Assembly (NCBI GenBank): GCA_027018975.1
Contig: JALUXN010000237.1
Location: 1 to 9,674, forward strand
Direction of reading: 5' to 3'
Length of the DNA stretch: 9,674 nucleotides
Source of the DNA: Mariprofundaceae bacterium
GTDB lineage: Bacteria; Pseudomonadota; Zetaproteobacteria; Mariprofundales; Mariprofundaceae
Under the pieces are notes generated by a model. The model ran no database searches and had not been told where the DNA came from. It saw nothing but the letters and a program-made list of their open reading frames with translations. The translations under genes and the position numbers were made by a program. Shown piece after piece: positions 1-6,119 of the stretch; the stretch's first letter is position 1; each line of letters begins with the position of its first letter.

Positions 1-19
1 GGCCGGTTTTGCTGCGGTG

Positions 20-883
20 TTAATGTTGGTAGGGGCGCGCGGTCAGGTGGGTGAGCAGGCGGCTCAGGTAGGGCTTGAGCTGCTGGCGCGGCACGACATC
101 GTCGATCAGACCATGCTCGAGCAGAAACTCCGCGCGTTGGAAGCCCTCCGGCAACTTCTCGCCCACCGTCTCCTGAATCACACGCGGACCGGCAAAGCCA
201 AGCAGCGCATTGGGTTCGGCGAGAATCACATCGCCCAGCCACGCCACCGACGCCGATACTCCACCCATGGTCGGATCGGTGAGCAGGCAGATGAAGGGGA
301 GCTTGGCATCGTTGAGCTGGTTGACCACCGCCGAGGTCTTGGCCATCTGCATCAGTGATAGCACTCCCTCCTGCATGCGTGCGCCGCCGGAGGCGGTGAC
401 CAGCAGATAGGGCGATTGCTGCACCAACGCCCGCTCCATGCCGCGGACAATCTTTTCACCGGCCACCGAGCCCATGCTGCCGCCCATGAAGGGGAACTCG
501 AAAATGGAGGCGGAGAGGGTGCGACCATCAATCTCGCCGAGGTAGTTGCGTACCGAATCCTCCGCACCCGCCTTCTTGGCGGCATCTTTCAAGCGGTCGC
601 GATAGCGTTTTTTATCCTTGAAATTGAGCGCATCCTCCGACTTCAGGCCGGTATCCTGCTCGCTGAAGCTGCCGGCATCGAAGATCTGCGTCGCCCGCTC
701 GGCCGCACTCACACGCAGATGATGTCCGCACTTCTGGCAGACATTCAGCGCCCGCACCAGCTCCTTGTTGTAGAGCGCCTCCGAGCAGTTCGGGCACTTC
801 ACCCACAACCCCTCGGGCGAACCGGAACTGTTCGATTTCAAGATATTTTTCGGTGATTCGATTAAGCGTGTAAACCAACTCAT
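20..883 (-). CDS. accD: Acetyl-CoA carboxylase carboxyltransferase subunit beta
   Basis: This is the beta half of the carboxyltransferase of acetyl-CoA carboxylase. With AccA it moves the carboxyl group from biotin-BCCP to acetyl-CoA, giving malonyl-CoA for fatty acid synthesis in the cytoplasm. The 287-residue protein is close to the family size (E. coli 304). An N-terminal zinc ribbon is visible with C30-x2-C33 and C49-x2-C52 (CPNC...CQKC). The crotonase-like carboxyltransferase fold follows, with the family blocks ASGGARMQEG (about 164-173), DPTMGGVSASVAWLGD (about 203-218) and GFAGPRVIQET (about 229-239). The ATG start is supported by a GAGGA Shine-Dalgarno at 892-896, eight bases upstream. 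It is the last gene of the minus-strand cluster in this window, 35 bases after the MBL gene. In many gammaproteobacteria folC follows accD, but too little sequence remains here to see it. Identification is very secure. Confidence 0.98.
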   Translation of the reverse strand: MSWFTRLIESPKNILKSNSSGSPEGLWVKCPNCSEALYNKELVRALNVCQKCGHHLRVSAAERATQIFDAGSFSEQDTGLKSEDALNFKDKKRYRDRLKDAAKKAGAEDSVRNYLGEIDGRTLSASIFEFPFMGGSMGSVAGEKIVRGMERALVQQSPYLLVTASGGARMQEGVLSLMQMAKTSAVVNQLNDAKLPFICLLTDPTMGGVSASVAWLGDVILAEPNALLGFAGPRVIQETVGEKLPEGFQRAEFLLEHGLIDDVVPRQQLKPYLSRLLTHLTARPYQH

Positions 884-918
884 AAATGCAATCCTCGTGT
901 GCTGCCTGCAGCGCGGCG

Positions 919-1704
919 CTACAGCAGCAGCTCATCCACCTGTGTGAGCATGCGCAGATGCGGGACATCCAACGCCTCGATCTCGGCAGTCATGATATTC
1001 AGTGACTCCGGCTTCATATGGTAGAGATAGACCGGCACCCTACCCAATGCATCGAACTTTTTCAGGTCGCGCATCATCGCTGCCGGTGTCTGATGGCCGC
1101 TCTTATCCGCCAACCACTGATATTCGTTGGGAAACGAGCAGTCCATAATGACCGCGCGCAGATTGGGCTGCGCGTTGGCGATCTCCCAGATGCGGTCTGT
1201 ACAACCGGTATCAGCGGTGTAGATCAGCTGCTTGCCATGCGCATCGATCAAAAATCCAGTACAAGGCACCGGGTGATTGACCGGAATCGCCGTCACCGTC
1301 ACCCCGTCGATCTCAAACGGCTGTTCGGGATGGATGTCGTGCAGGCGCAATGTTGGGTCTTCCGGTGAAGGGATGCGGGTGAAGTCGGGCCAGATATGTT
1401 CGTTGAGAAAATGGCGGCGCAGCACGGCGTTGTTTTCCGGCAAGCTGTGGATGGTGATCATGCTGTTGCTCATATCACCGCCCATGCATCGCAGCGCACG
1501 ATTATCAGCCAGCAGCGCAATATCCTTGATATGATCCAAGTGGGTGTGCGAGAGACAGATGTGGCGAATCGCATACTGCTCATCGAGCGACAACCCTTCA
1601 GCCGGCGAACCGGCATCGAGCAGGATCGAGTCGTTAATCAAAAAAGAGGTGAGCCGGAAGCCGATCAGTTGACCGCCATAACAGCCGAGTACCTTGACCC
1701 TCAC
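919..1704 (-). CDS. MBL-fold hydrolase, class II cyclic-nucleotide phosphodiesterase-like
   Basis: This is a 261-residue metallo-beta-lactamase-fold enzyme. It most resembles the family often annotated as 3',5'-cyclic-nucleotide phosphodiesterase (class II, PDEase_II-like) in proteobacteria, which would hydrolyse cAMP or cGMP. The substrate here is not proven. The metal-ligand set is complete: H53-x-H55-x-D57-H58 (SHTHLDHI), H144 (PVNHPVPCTGF), D165 (YTADTG) and H229 (YLYHMKP). H204 in KSGHQTP is a further conserved-looking histidine. The class II signature is only partial after HTHLDHI. No signal peptide is seen, so it should be cytoplasmic. The start is GTG, overlapping the trpA stop as GTGA, with a GGGGGAG ribosome site at 1712-1718, seven bases upstream. 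That points to translational coupling with trpA. Alternatives are another MBL hydrolase such as an RNase Z-like or lactonase-like enzyme. The fold is certain and the specificity moderate. Confidence 0.85.
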   Translation of the reverse strand: MRVKVLGCYGGQLIGFRLTSFLINDSILLDAGSPAEGLSLDEQYAIRHICLSHTHLDHIKDIALLADNRALRCMGGDMSNSMITIHSLPENNAVLRRHFLNEHIWPDFTRIPSPEDPTLRLHDIHPEQPFEIDGVTVTAIPVNHPVPCTGFLIDAHGKQLIYTADTGCTDRIWEIANAQPNLRAVIMDCSFPNEYQWLADKSGHQTPAAMMRDLKKFDALGRVPVYLYHMKPESLNIMTAEIEALDVPHLRMLTQVDELLL

Positions 1705-2516
1705 CCGGCATCTCCCCCGCGCGCCTGATGCACCGCTGTGGCAATATCTGCGGCGGCCTCCTGCAGGGCGGCAACCGGATCATCCGCCATCGCCACCGTG
1801 GTGACAAAGTGGCTGCCGACCACCACGCCATCAGCAAAGCGCGCCACTTCGGCCGCCTGCGCCGCCGTCTTGATGCCGAAGCCGACACAGACCGGCATCT
1901 CGGTGGCCGCCTGAATATGGGCGACCTTATCGTGAATCTCGGCAATATCGCCCATATCGGCGCCGGTGATGCCGGTCAACGAGACGTAGTAGATGAAGCC
2001 GGAACCATGCTCGCCGGCCAGCGCAATGCGCGCATCGGGCGAGGTGGGAGAGAGCAGCAGGATACGATCGAGCTGATGGGCGCGCAGCACCGCGTCGCAG
2101 ATCGCCCCCTCCTCGGGCGGAATATCGACCAGCAGCACGCCATCGACGCCCGCCGCCTGCGCCCGTTCGGCAAACTGCTCGAAGCCCATCGCATAGGGGA
2201 CATTGGCGTAACCCATCAACACAATGCCCAGCTCCGGATGCGCTGCGCGCACATCGCGGGTGAGCGCGAACACATCATCGATATGGGTGCCGGCGGCCAG
2301 CGCGCGTTCACTGGCGGCCTGGATTACCGGCCCGTCGGCCATCGGATCGGAGAAGGGCATGCCGATCTCCAGCAGATCGCACTGCGCCGCCAGCGTGAGC
2401 AGCAGCTCACGGCTCAGCTCTGGATTTGGATCGCCGGCGGTCAAATAACCGATCACCGCGCTGCGATCCTCAGACCGGCAGCGCTCAAACAGGGCGTTCA
2501 GACGTGAACTACTCAT
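1701..2516 (-). CDS. trpA: Tryptophan synthase alpha subunit
   Basis: TrpA cleaves indole-3-glycerol phosphate to indole and glyceraldehyde-3-phosphate, and passes indole through a tunnel to TrpB in the alpha2-beta2 complex. The 271-residue TIM barrel is full length (E. coli 268). The catalytic acids are present: E50 in LLEIGMPFSDP and D61 in MADGPVIQ, matching E49 and D60 of the Salmonella enzyme. The FIYYVSLTGITGA segment (about 174-186) supplies the active-site tyrosine and loop 6. The phosphate-binding elements VGFGIKT (211-217) and VVVGSHFV (231-238) follow. The ATG overlaps the trpB stop as ATGA, so translation is probably coupled and subunit stoichiometry kept. The end overlaps the GTG of the MBL gene. 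Nothing is missing or odd. Confidence 0.98.
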   Translation of the reverse strand: MSSSRLNALFERCRSEDRSAVIGYLTAGDPNPELSRELLLTLAAQCDLLEIGMPFSDPMADGPVIQAASERALAAGTHIDDVFALTRDVRAAHPELGIVLMGYANVPYAMGFEQFAERAQAAGVDGVLLVDIPPEEGAICDAVLRAHQLDRILLLSPTSPDARIALAGEHGSGFIYYVSLTGITGADMGDIAEIHDKVAHIQAATEMPVCVGFGIKTAAQAAEVARFADGVVVGSHFVTTVAMADDPVAALQEAAADIATAVHQARGGDAG

Positions 2517-3817
2517 GCCGCACCCCCATCCTGCACACTTCCATCGATCTGATCACCGAGCAGCTCAAACACCGTGCCCATATCCTTATCGCCGCGGCCG
2601 GAGAGGTTGATCAACACAATCTGATCCGGCGTCATCTCCGCCGCCATGCGCAGGCCGGCGGCAATGGCGTGGCTCGACTCCAGCGCCGGAATAATCCCTT
2701 CACAGCGGGTCAACAGCTGCAGCGCCGCCAGCGCCTCATCGTCGGTCGCCGCATCGAGCTGCAGACGCCCTGCCTCCAGCATCGCCGCCAGCTCCGGGCC
2801 GACACCGGGGTAGTCGAGGCCGGCGGAGATACTGTGGGTGCCCTGCACCTGCCCCTCCGCATCCTCGAGCAGATAGCTCAAGCTGCCGTGCAAAATGCCC
2901 GGCTTACCGACTGCCAGTGACGCAGCATGCGCGCCGCTCTTCAGCCCGTGACCACCGGCTTCGACCGCTACCAGCCGTACATCTCGATCATCGTAGAACG
3001 GGTGCAGCAGACCGATCGCATTGGAGCCGCCGCCAACACAGGCGACCGCCACATCGGGCAATCTGCCCGCCTGCGCCAAACACTGCGCCCGCGCCTCCTG
3101 CCCGATCACGGTGTGGAACTGGCGCACCATCAGCGGGAAGGGGTGCGGGCCGGCGGCTGTACCGAAGATGTAGTAGGTGTCTTCACAGTTGGCCACCCAG
3201 ACACGCAGCGCCTCATTGACCGCATCCTTGAGCGTCGCCGTACCGGAATCGACCGGAATCACCTCGGCACCGAGCAGCTTCATGCGGAATACATTGGGCG
3301 CCTGGCGACGAATATCCTCGCGCCCCATGTAGATGGCGCACTCCATGTTGAACATCGCCGCCACCGTTGCCGTCGCCACGCCATGCTGGCCGGCTCCGGT
3401 CTCAGCGATCACCTTCCGCTTGCCCATGCGCCGCGCCAGCAGTGCTTGGCCGATGGTGTTGTTCACCTTGTGGGCGCCGGTGTGGTTGAGATCCTCCCTC
3501 TTCAGGTAGATCTGCGCGCCGCCCGCTTCGGCGGAGAGGTGTTTGGCGTGGTAGAGCGGCGTCTGGCGGCCGACGTAGTTTTTCAGCAGATCGAGCCGCT
3601 CGGCGTGAAAGGCGGGATCTGCCCAGGCGGCGAAGAAGGCATCCTCGATCTCCTGCAGCGGCTGCATCAGCGTCTCGGCGGCAAAGCGGCCACCGAACTG
3701 ACCGAAATGGCCGCCGGCATCGGGGGCGTGCTTGATCTCCAGATCATACTGGGCGGCGAAATCCGCATTGAAATCAGCTTTGAGATCATTGGCAAAATCG
3801 ACAGGTTGTGACGGCAA
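2513..3817 (-). CDS. trpB: Tryptophan synthase beta chain
   Basis: TrpB is the PLP-dependent subunit that condenses indole with L-serine to give L-tryptophan. The PLP lysine is K117 in NHTGAHKVNN. E139 in AETGAGQHG matches the catalytic glutamate (E109 in Salmonella). GGGSNA (262-267) binds the cofactor phosphate, and S406 in SGRGDKD contacts the pyridine nitrogen. The 434 residues exceed E. coli TrpB (397), mainly because of a tail of nearly 30 residues before the family start at HFGQFGGRF. That tail is acidic and contains a loose repeat (LKADFNADFAAQ). The start is TTG rather than ATG. It is chosen because AAGGAG lies six bases upstream, and no in-frame ATG occurs before residue 51, which is already inside the conserved domain. 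It follows trpF by 10 bases and overlaps trpA by four. Confidence 0.98.
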   Translation of the reverse strand: MPSQPVDFANDLKADFNADFAAQYDLEIKHAPDAGGHFGQFGGRFAAETLMQPLQEIEDAFFAAWADPAFHAERLDLLKNYVGRQTPLYHAKHLSAEAGGAQIYLKREDLNHTGAHKVNNTIGQALLARRMGKRKVIAETGAGQHGVATATVAAMFNMECAIYMGREDIRRQAPNVFRMKLLGAEVIPVDSGTATLKDAVNEALRVWVANCEDTYYIFGTAAGPHPFPLMVRQFHTVIGQEARAQCLAQAGRLPDVAVACVGGGSNAIGLLHPFYDDRDVRLVAVEAGGHGLKSGAHAASLAVGKPGILHGSLSYLLEDAEGQVQGTHSISAGLDYPGVGPELAAMLEAGRLQLDAATDDEALAALQLLTRCEGIIPALESSHAIAAGLRMAAEMTPDQIVLINLSGRGDKDMGTVFELLGDQIDGSVQDGGAA

Positions 3818-3823
3818 CGAAGG

Positions 3824-3830
3824 CTCCTTA
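3824..3830 (-). promoter_or_regulatory. Ribosome binding site of trpB, fused to trpF stop
   Basis: Read on the minus strand this is TAAGGAG. The first three bases are the trpF stop codon and AAGGAG is a near-ideal Shine-Dalgarno. A six-base spacer (CCTTCG) leads to the TTG of trpB. This element decides the TTG start and suggests that ribosomes ending trpF reload directly on trpB. Confidence 0.8.
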
Positions 3831-4466
3831 AGCCGGGCTGTTCACGGCGTGGACAAAGGCGCGCATTTTGTCCACATCTTTCAAGCCGGGCGACTGTTCA
3901 ACGCCGGAGGATACATCCAGCGCAAACCATTGGCGAATCTGCATCGCCTCGCGCACATTCTCGACACTCAGGCCGCCAGCTAGGCTGAGCGGATAGTCGT
4001 GGCGGAAATCGCGCAACAGCGACCAGTCAAAGCGTTGCCCCGCGCCGCCATAGACACCTGCCGGCGCCTTGGCATCGAGCAGCAGCGGGCAGTGGTAGGC
4101 GGCAGCACGCTGCAGATCTGCCCGGCTCTCCACGGCGATCGCCTTGAGTACCCGCCGCCGCTGCGCGGCGCAAAAATCGGGCGTCTCATCGCCATGCAGC
4201 TGAATCACACCCAGCGGCACCGTCTGCAGCACCTCGGCGATCAACGCCTGACTCGGATTGACAAACAGACCCACCGCCGAGACAAACGGCGGCAACTTGC
4301 GAATAATGGCCGCCGCACGCTGCGGCTCGATATAGCGCGGAGATTTCTCGTAAAAGACAAAACCGACGGCATCCACCCCCAGCGCAGAAGCCGCCAGGGC
4401 ATCCTCCAGCCGGGTAATGCCGCACACCTTGATGCGTGTGCGTGTCGCACCATCTGTCATACGCAT
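3828..4466 (-). CDS. trpF: Phosphoribosylanthranilate isomerase
   Basis: TrpF performs the Amadori rearrangement of N-(5-phosphoribosyl)anthranilate to CdRP in tryptophan synthesis. The 212-residue single-domain TIM barrel matches stand-alone TrpF and is not fused to TrpC as in E. coli. The general base is C15 in IKVCGIT and the general acid is D131 in LLLDAKAPAGVYGGAG. Further family blocks are QLHGDE (89-94), LAGGLSVENV (162-171) and ALDVSSGVEQSPG (182-194). Two nearby ATGs (4466 and 4460) could start it. I use 4466, which has a weak GGGTG site five bases upstream. It follows yqgE after 66 bases, the largest gap within the minus-strand cluster, so an internal promoter is possible although no convincing one is seen. 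No tryptophan-rich leader peptide or attenuator is visible. Confidence 0.97.
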   Translation of the reverse strand: MRMTDGATRTRIKVCGITRLEDALAASALGVDAVGFVFYEKSPRYIEPQRAAAIIRKLPPFVSAVGLFVNPSQALIAEVLQTVPLGVIQLHGDETPDFCAAQRRRVLKAIAVESRADLQRAAAYHCPLLLDAKAPAGVYGGAGQRFDWSLLRDFRHDYPLSLAGGLSVENVREAMQIRQWFALDVSSGVEQSPGLKDVDKMRAFVHAVNSPA

Positions 4467-4478
4467 GCCAGCACCCTA

Positions 4479-4494
4479 CGTGGCACAGACCACG
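4479..4494 (-). other. Small hairpin upstream of trpF
   Basis: The minus strand reads CGTGG-TCTGTG-CCACG, a perfect five-base-pair stem with a six-base loop. It lies just upstream of the weak trpF ribosome site. No T-run follows, so it is not an intrinsic terminator. It could affect trpF translation, but a stem this short can arise by chance. Confidence 0.3.
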
Positions 4495-4500
4495 ATGCCA

Positions 4501-4525
4501 AATCGTTCGCACACCAATCGATCGC
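4501..4525. repeat. Imperfect direct repeat in yqgE-trpF gap
   Basis: AATCGTTCGC (4501-4510) recurs as AATCGATCGC (4516-4525) with nine of ten bases matching and a 15-base period. It lies in the 66-base gap before trpF. It could be a binding site for a regulator of the trp segment, but no known operator is recognised and chance is possible. Confidence 0.3.
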
Positions 4526-4532
4526 CACCAGA

Positions 4533-5093
4533 TCAGGCATGGCCGATCTGGCTGGATAACTGGCTGCGCTCAATCCCCATGCTCAGTGCTGCGTACTGCC
4601 AGCGCGCTGCCGGCGGCTCATGGAAGAGCAGTTGCTCACTGGCCGGCGCAATCAGCCAATCATTATTGGCCAGCTCCTCCTCCAATTGACCACCGCCCCA
4701 GCCGGCATAGCCGAGGATCAGCAGATAGTTCGACGGCCCCTCATCGCGTCCCAACGCCTCGAGCAGATCGCGCGAAGCGGTCAGATGCAGGCGCTTGGAG
4801 ATCTGCATGGTCGATTCGTAAATATAGTGGCTATCGTGCAGCACAAAGCCGCGAAAGGTGTCCAGCGGACCACCCTCATAGACCGGCTGCCCAATCGGAC
4901 GGCTGAGGGTGATGTTGAGATCCTGCAATACATCATCAACAAGAATCTGCTGTGGCCGGTTGACCATCAGCCCCATACACCCCTCTTCGTCATGGCTGCA
5001 GACAAGAATCACGCTATCCTGAAAGCGAGCGTCCTGCATCGTAGGCATGGCAAGCAGCAACTGGCCACGCAGCCCCTGCAGATGCGTCACCAT
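4533..5093 (-). CDS. yqgE: YqgE/AlgH family protein (UPF0301)
   Basis: This is a 186-residue member of the UPF0301/DUF179 family. The fold is known from structures but the biochemical role is unsettled. The name AlgH comes from an alginate-regulation locus in Pseudomonas. Family blocks are clear: LLLAMPTMQDARFQDSVI near the N-terminus, then GCMGLMVNRP, YEGGPLD, and GYAGWGGGQLEEELANNDWL near the C-terminus. No signal peptide or membrane segment is seen, so it is probably cytoplasmic. I place the start at the ATG at 5093. A TTG two codons upstream (5099) directly abuts the pdxA stop and is the alternative. Neither has a clear ribosome site, so translation probably depends on coupling to pdxA. 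The family often neighbours ruvX/yqgF, but here it lies between pdxA and trpF. Family assignment is very secure and function unknown. Confidence 0.95.
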   Translation of the reverse strand: MVTHLQGLRGQLLLAMPTMQDARFQDSVILVCSHDEEGCMGLMVNRPQQILVDDVLQDLNITLSRPIGQPVYEGGPLDTFRGFVLHDSHYIYESTMQISKRLHLTASRDLLEALGRDEGPSNYLLILGYAGWGGGQLEEELANNDWLIAPASEQLLFHEPPAARWQYAALSMGIERSQLSSQIGHA

Positions 5094-5099
5094 CGGCAA

Positions 5100-6119
5100 C
5101 TACTGCGGCACATCGCTCATCCGTATGGCCATGCGGATCGCCGCCAGCAGACTGCTGCAGGAGACAGCGCTGCTGCCGACTTTATCCAGCGCCGTGCCGT
5201 GATCGACGCTGGTGCGCACAAACGGCAGACCGAGGGTGATATTAACTGCATCGCCAAAACTGAGCGTCTTCAGCGGAATCAGTGCCTGATCGTGATAGCA
5301 GCAGATCATCGCATCGTAATGACAGCGAACCGGCGCGGAGAAGAGCGTGTCGGCCGGCATGGGGTCGGTGATATCGATCCCCTGTTGTCGAGCCGCGGCG
5401 GCGGCGGGCGCCAACAACTCGATCTCTTCGCGGCCGAAATGCCCCTGCTCACCGGCATGCGGATTGAGTCCACAGAGGGCAAGCTTCGGCGCTGCAATGC
5501 GAAATCGACTGCGCAGATCGTGATCGATGATCGCAATGCAGCGGAGGCTCTCCTCGATCGTGATCTGATCGGCCACATCGCGCAGCGCCATATGGGTGGT
5601 CAACAGCGCCACCCGCAGCTGATCGGAGGCGAGCATCATCACAAAATCATCACTCTGGGAGCCCTCCGTGTGGGTGGCGGCAAGGTGGGCGAGAAACTCG
5701 GTATGACCGGGAAAGTTGAAGCCGGCACGCCGCAACACCGCCTTCTCAATCGGCGCGGTGATCATTGCTGCGGCTTGCCTGTGCAGACACGCCAGCGCCG
5801 CCGCTTCGATGCAGCCGACCACCTGCGCCGCAGTGGCGCAATCCGGCTTTCCGGGAGTGACCTGCGCCGTGGCCGGATGCGGATTCCAGCAAACCAACCC
5901 CGCCGCAGCCGGGTGCTTGGCTGCGACTGCCGCCGCCAGTGTGGGATACTCAAACAGCGGCACGCTGATGCCGATCGCCGCTGCGCGCTCAACCAGCCAA
6001 GCTGCCGGCGCCACCACCACCGTCTGCTCAAATAGAGTCGTAGCCTGCTGCCAGCCGCGAATGATGCAGTCCGGACCGATACCGGCCGGCTCACCTACAG
6101 TGATCAGGCGCGGCAGCAT
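5100..6119 (-). CDS. pdxA: 4-hydroxythreonine-4-phosphate dehydrogenase
   Basis: PdxA oxidises 4-phosphohydroxy-L-threonine with NAD. The product decarboxylates to the aminoacetone phosphate that PdxJ joins with DXP to make pyridoxine phosphate. Its presence implies the DXP-dependent B6 route. The 339 residues match the family (E. coli 329). Motifs are ITVGEPAGIGPD at the N-terminus, FPGHTEFLA, and three metal-binding histidines: H176 in LTTHMAL, H221 in GLNPHAGE and H276 in CYHDQALIPLK. The C-terminal FVRTSVDHGTALD block is also present. The ATG at 6119 shares one base with the surA stop (TGATG). A GTG one codon upstream (6122) is an alternative. No good ribosome site is seen, so coupling to surA is likely. 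The surA-pdxA pair is a common proteobacterial arrangement. Confidence 0.97.
   Translation of the reverse strand: MLPRLITVGEPAGIGPDCIIRGWQQATTLFEQTVVVAPAAWLVERAAAIGISVPLFEYPTLAAAVAAKHPAAAGLVCWNPHPATAQVTPGKPDCATAAQVVGCIEAAALACLHRQAAAMITAPIEKAVLRRAGFNFPGHTEFLAHLAATHTEGSQSDDFVMMLASDQLRVALLTTHMALRDVADQITIEESLRCIAIIDHDLRSRFRIAAPKLALCGLNPHAGEQGHFGREEIELLAPAAAAARQQGIDITDPMPADTLFSAPVRCHYDAMICCYHDQALIPLKTLSFGDAVNITLGLPFVRTSVDHGTALDKVGSSAVSCSSLLAAIRMAIRMSDVPQ

Noticed and set aside
1728..2507. 259-codon plus-strand open frame opposite trpA
   Set aside because: It is a shadow of a complete trpA with its catalytic residues intact.
2927..3811. 294-codon plus-strand open frame opposite trpB
   Set aside because: trpB has every catalytic residue on the other strand. 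This frame has no recognisable domain.
4467..4532. trp attenuator or leader peptide
   Set aside because: No short frame with clustered Trp codons and no terminator with a T-run was found before trpF.
4620..6035. 471-codon plus-strand open frame across yqgE and pdxA
   Set aside because: It is antisense to two genes with clear family motifs, its translation is low-complexity in R, H, Q and A, and it has no recognisable domain. Long antisense frames are common in GC-rich coding DNA.
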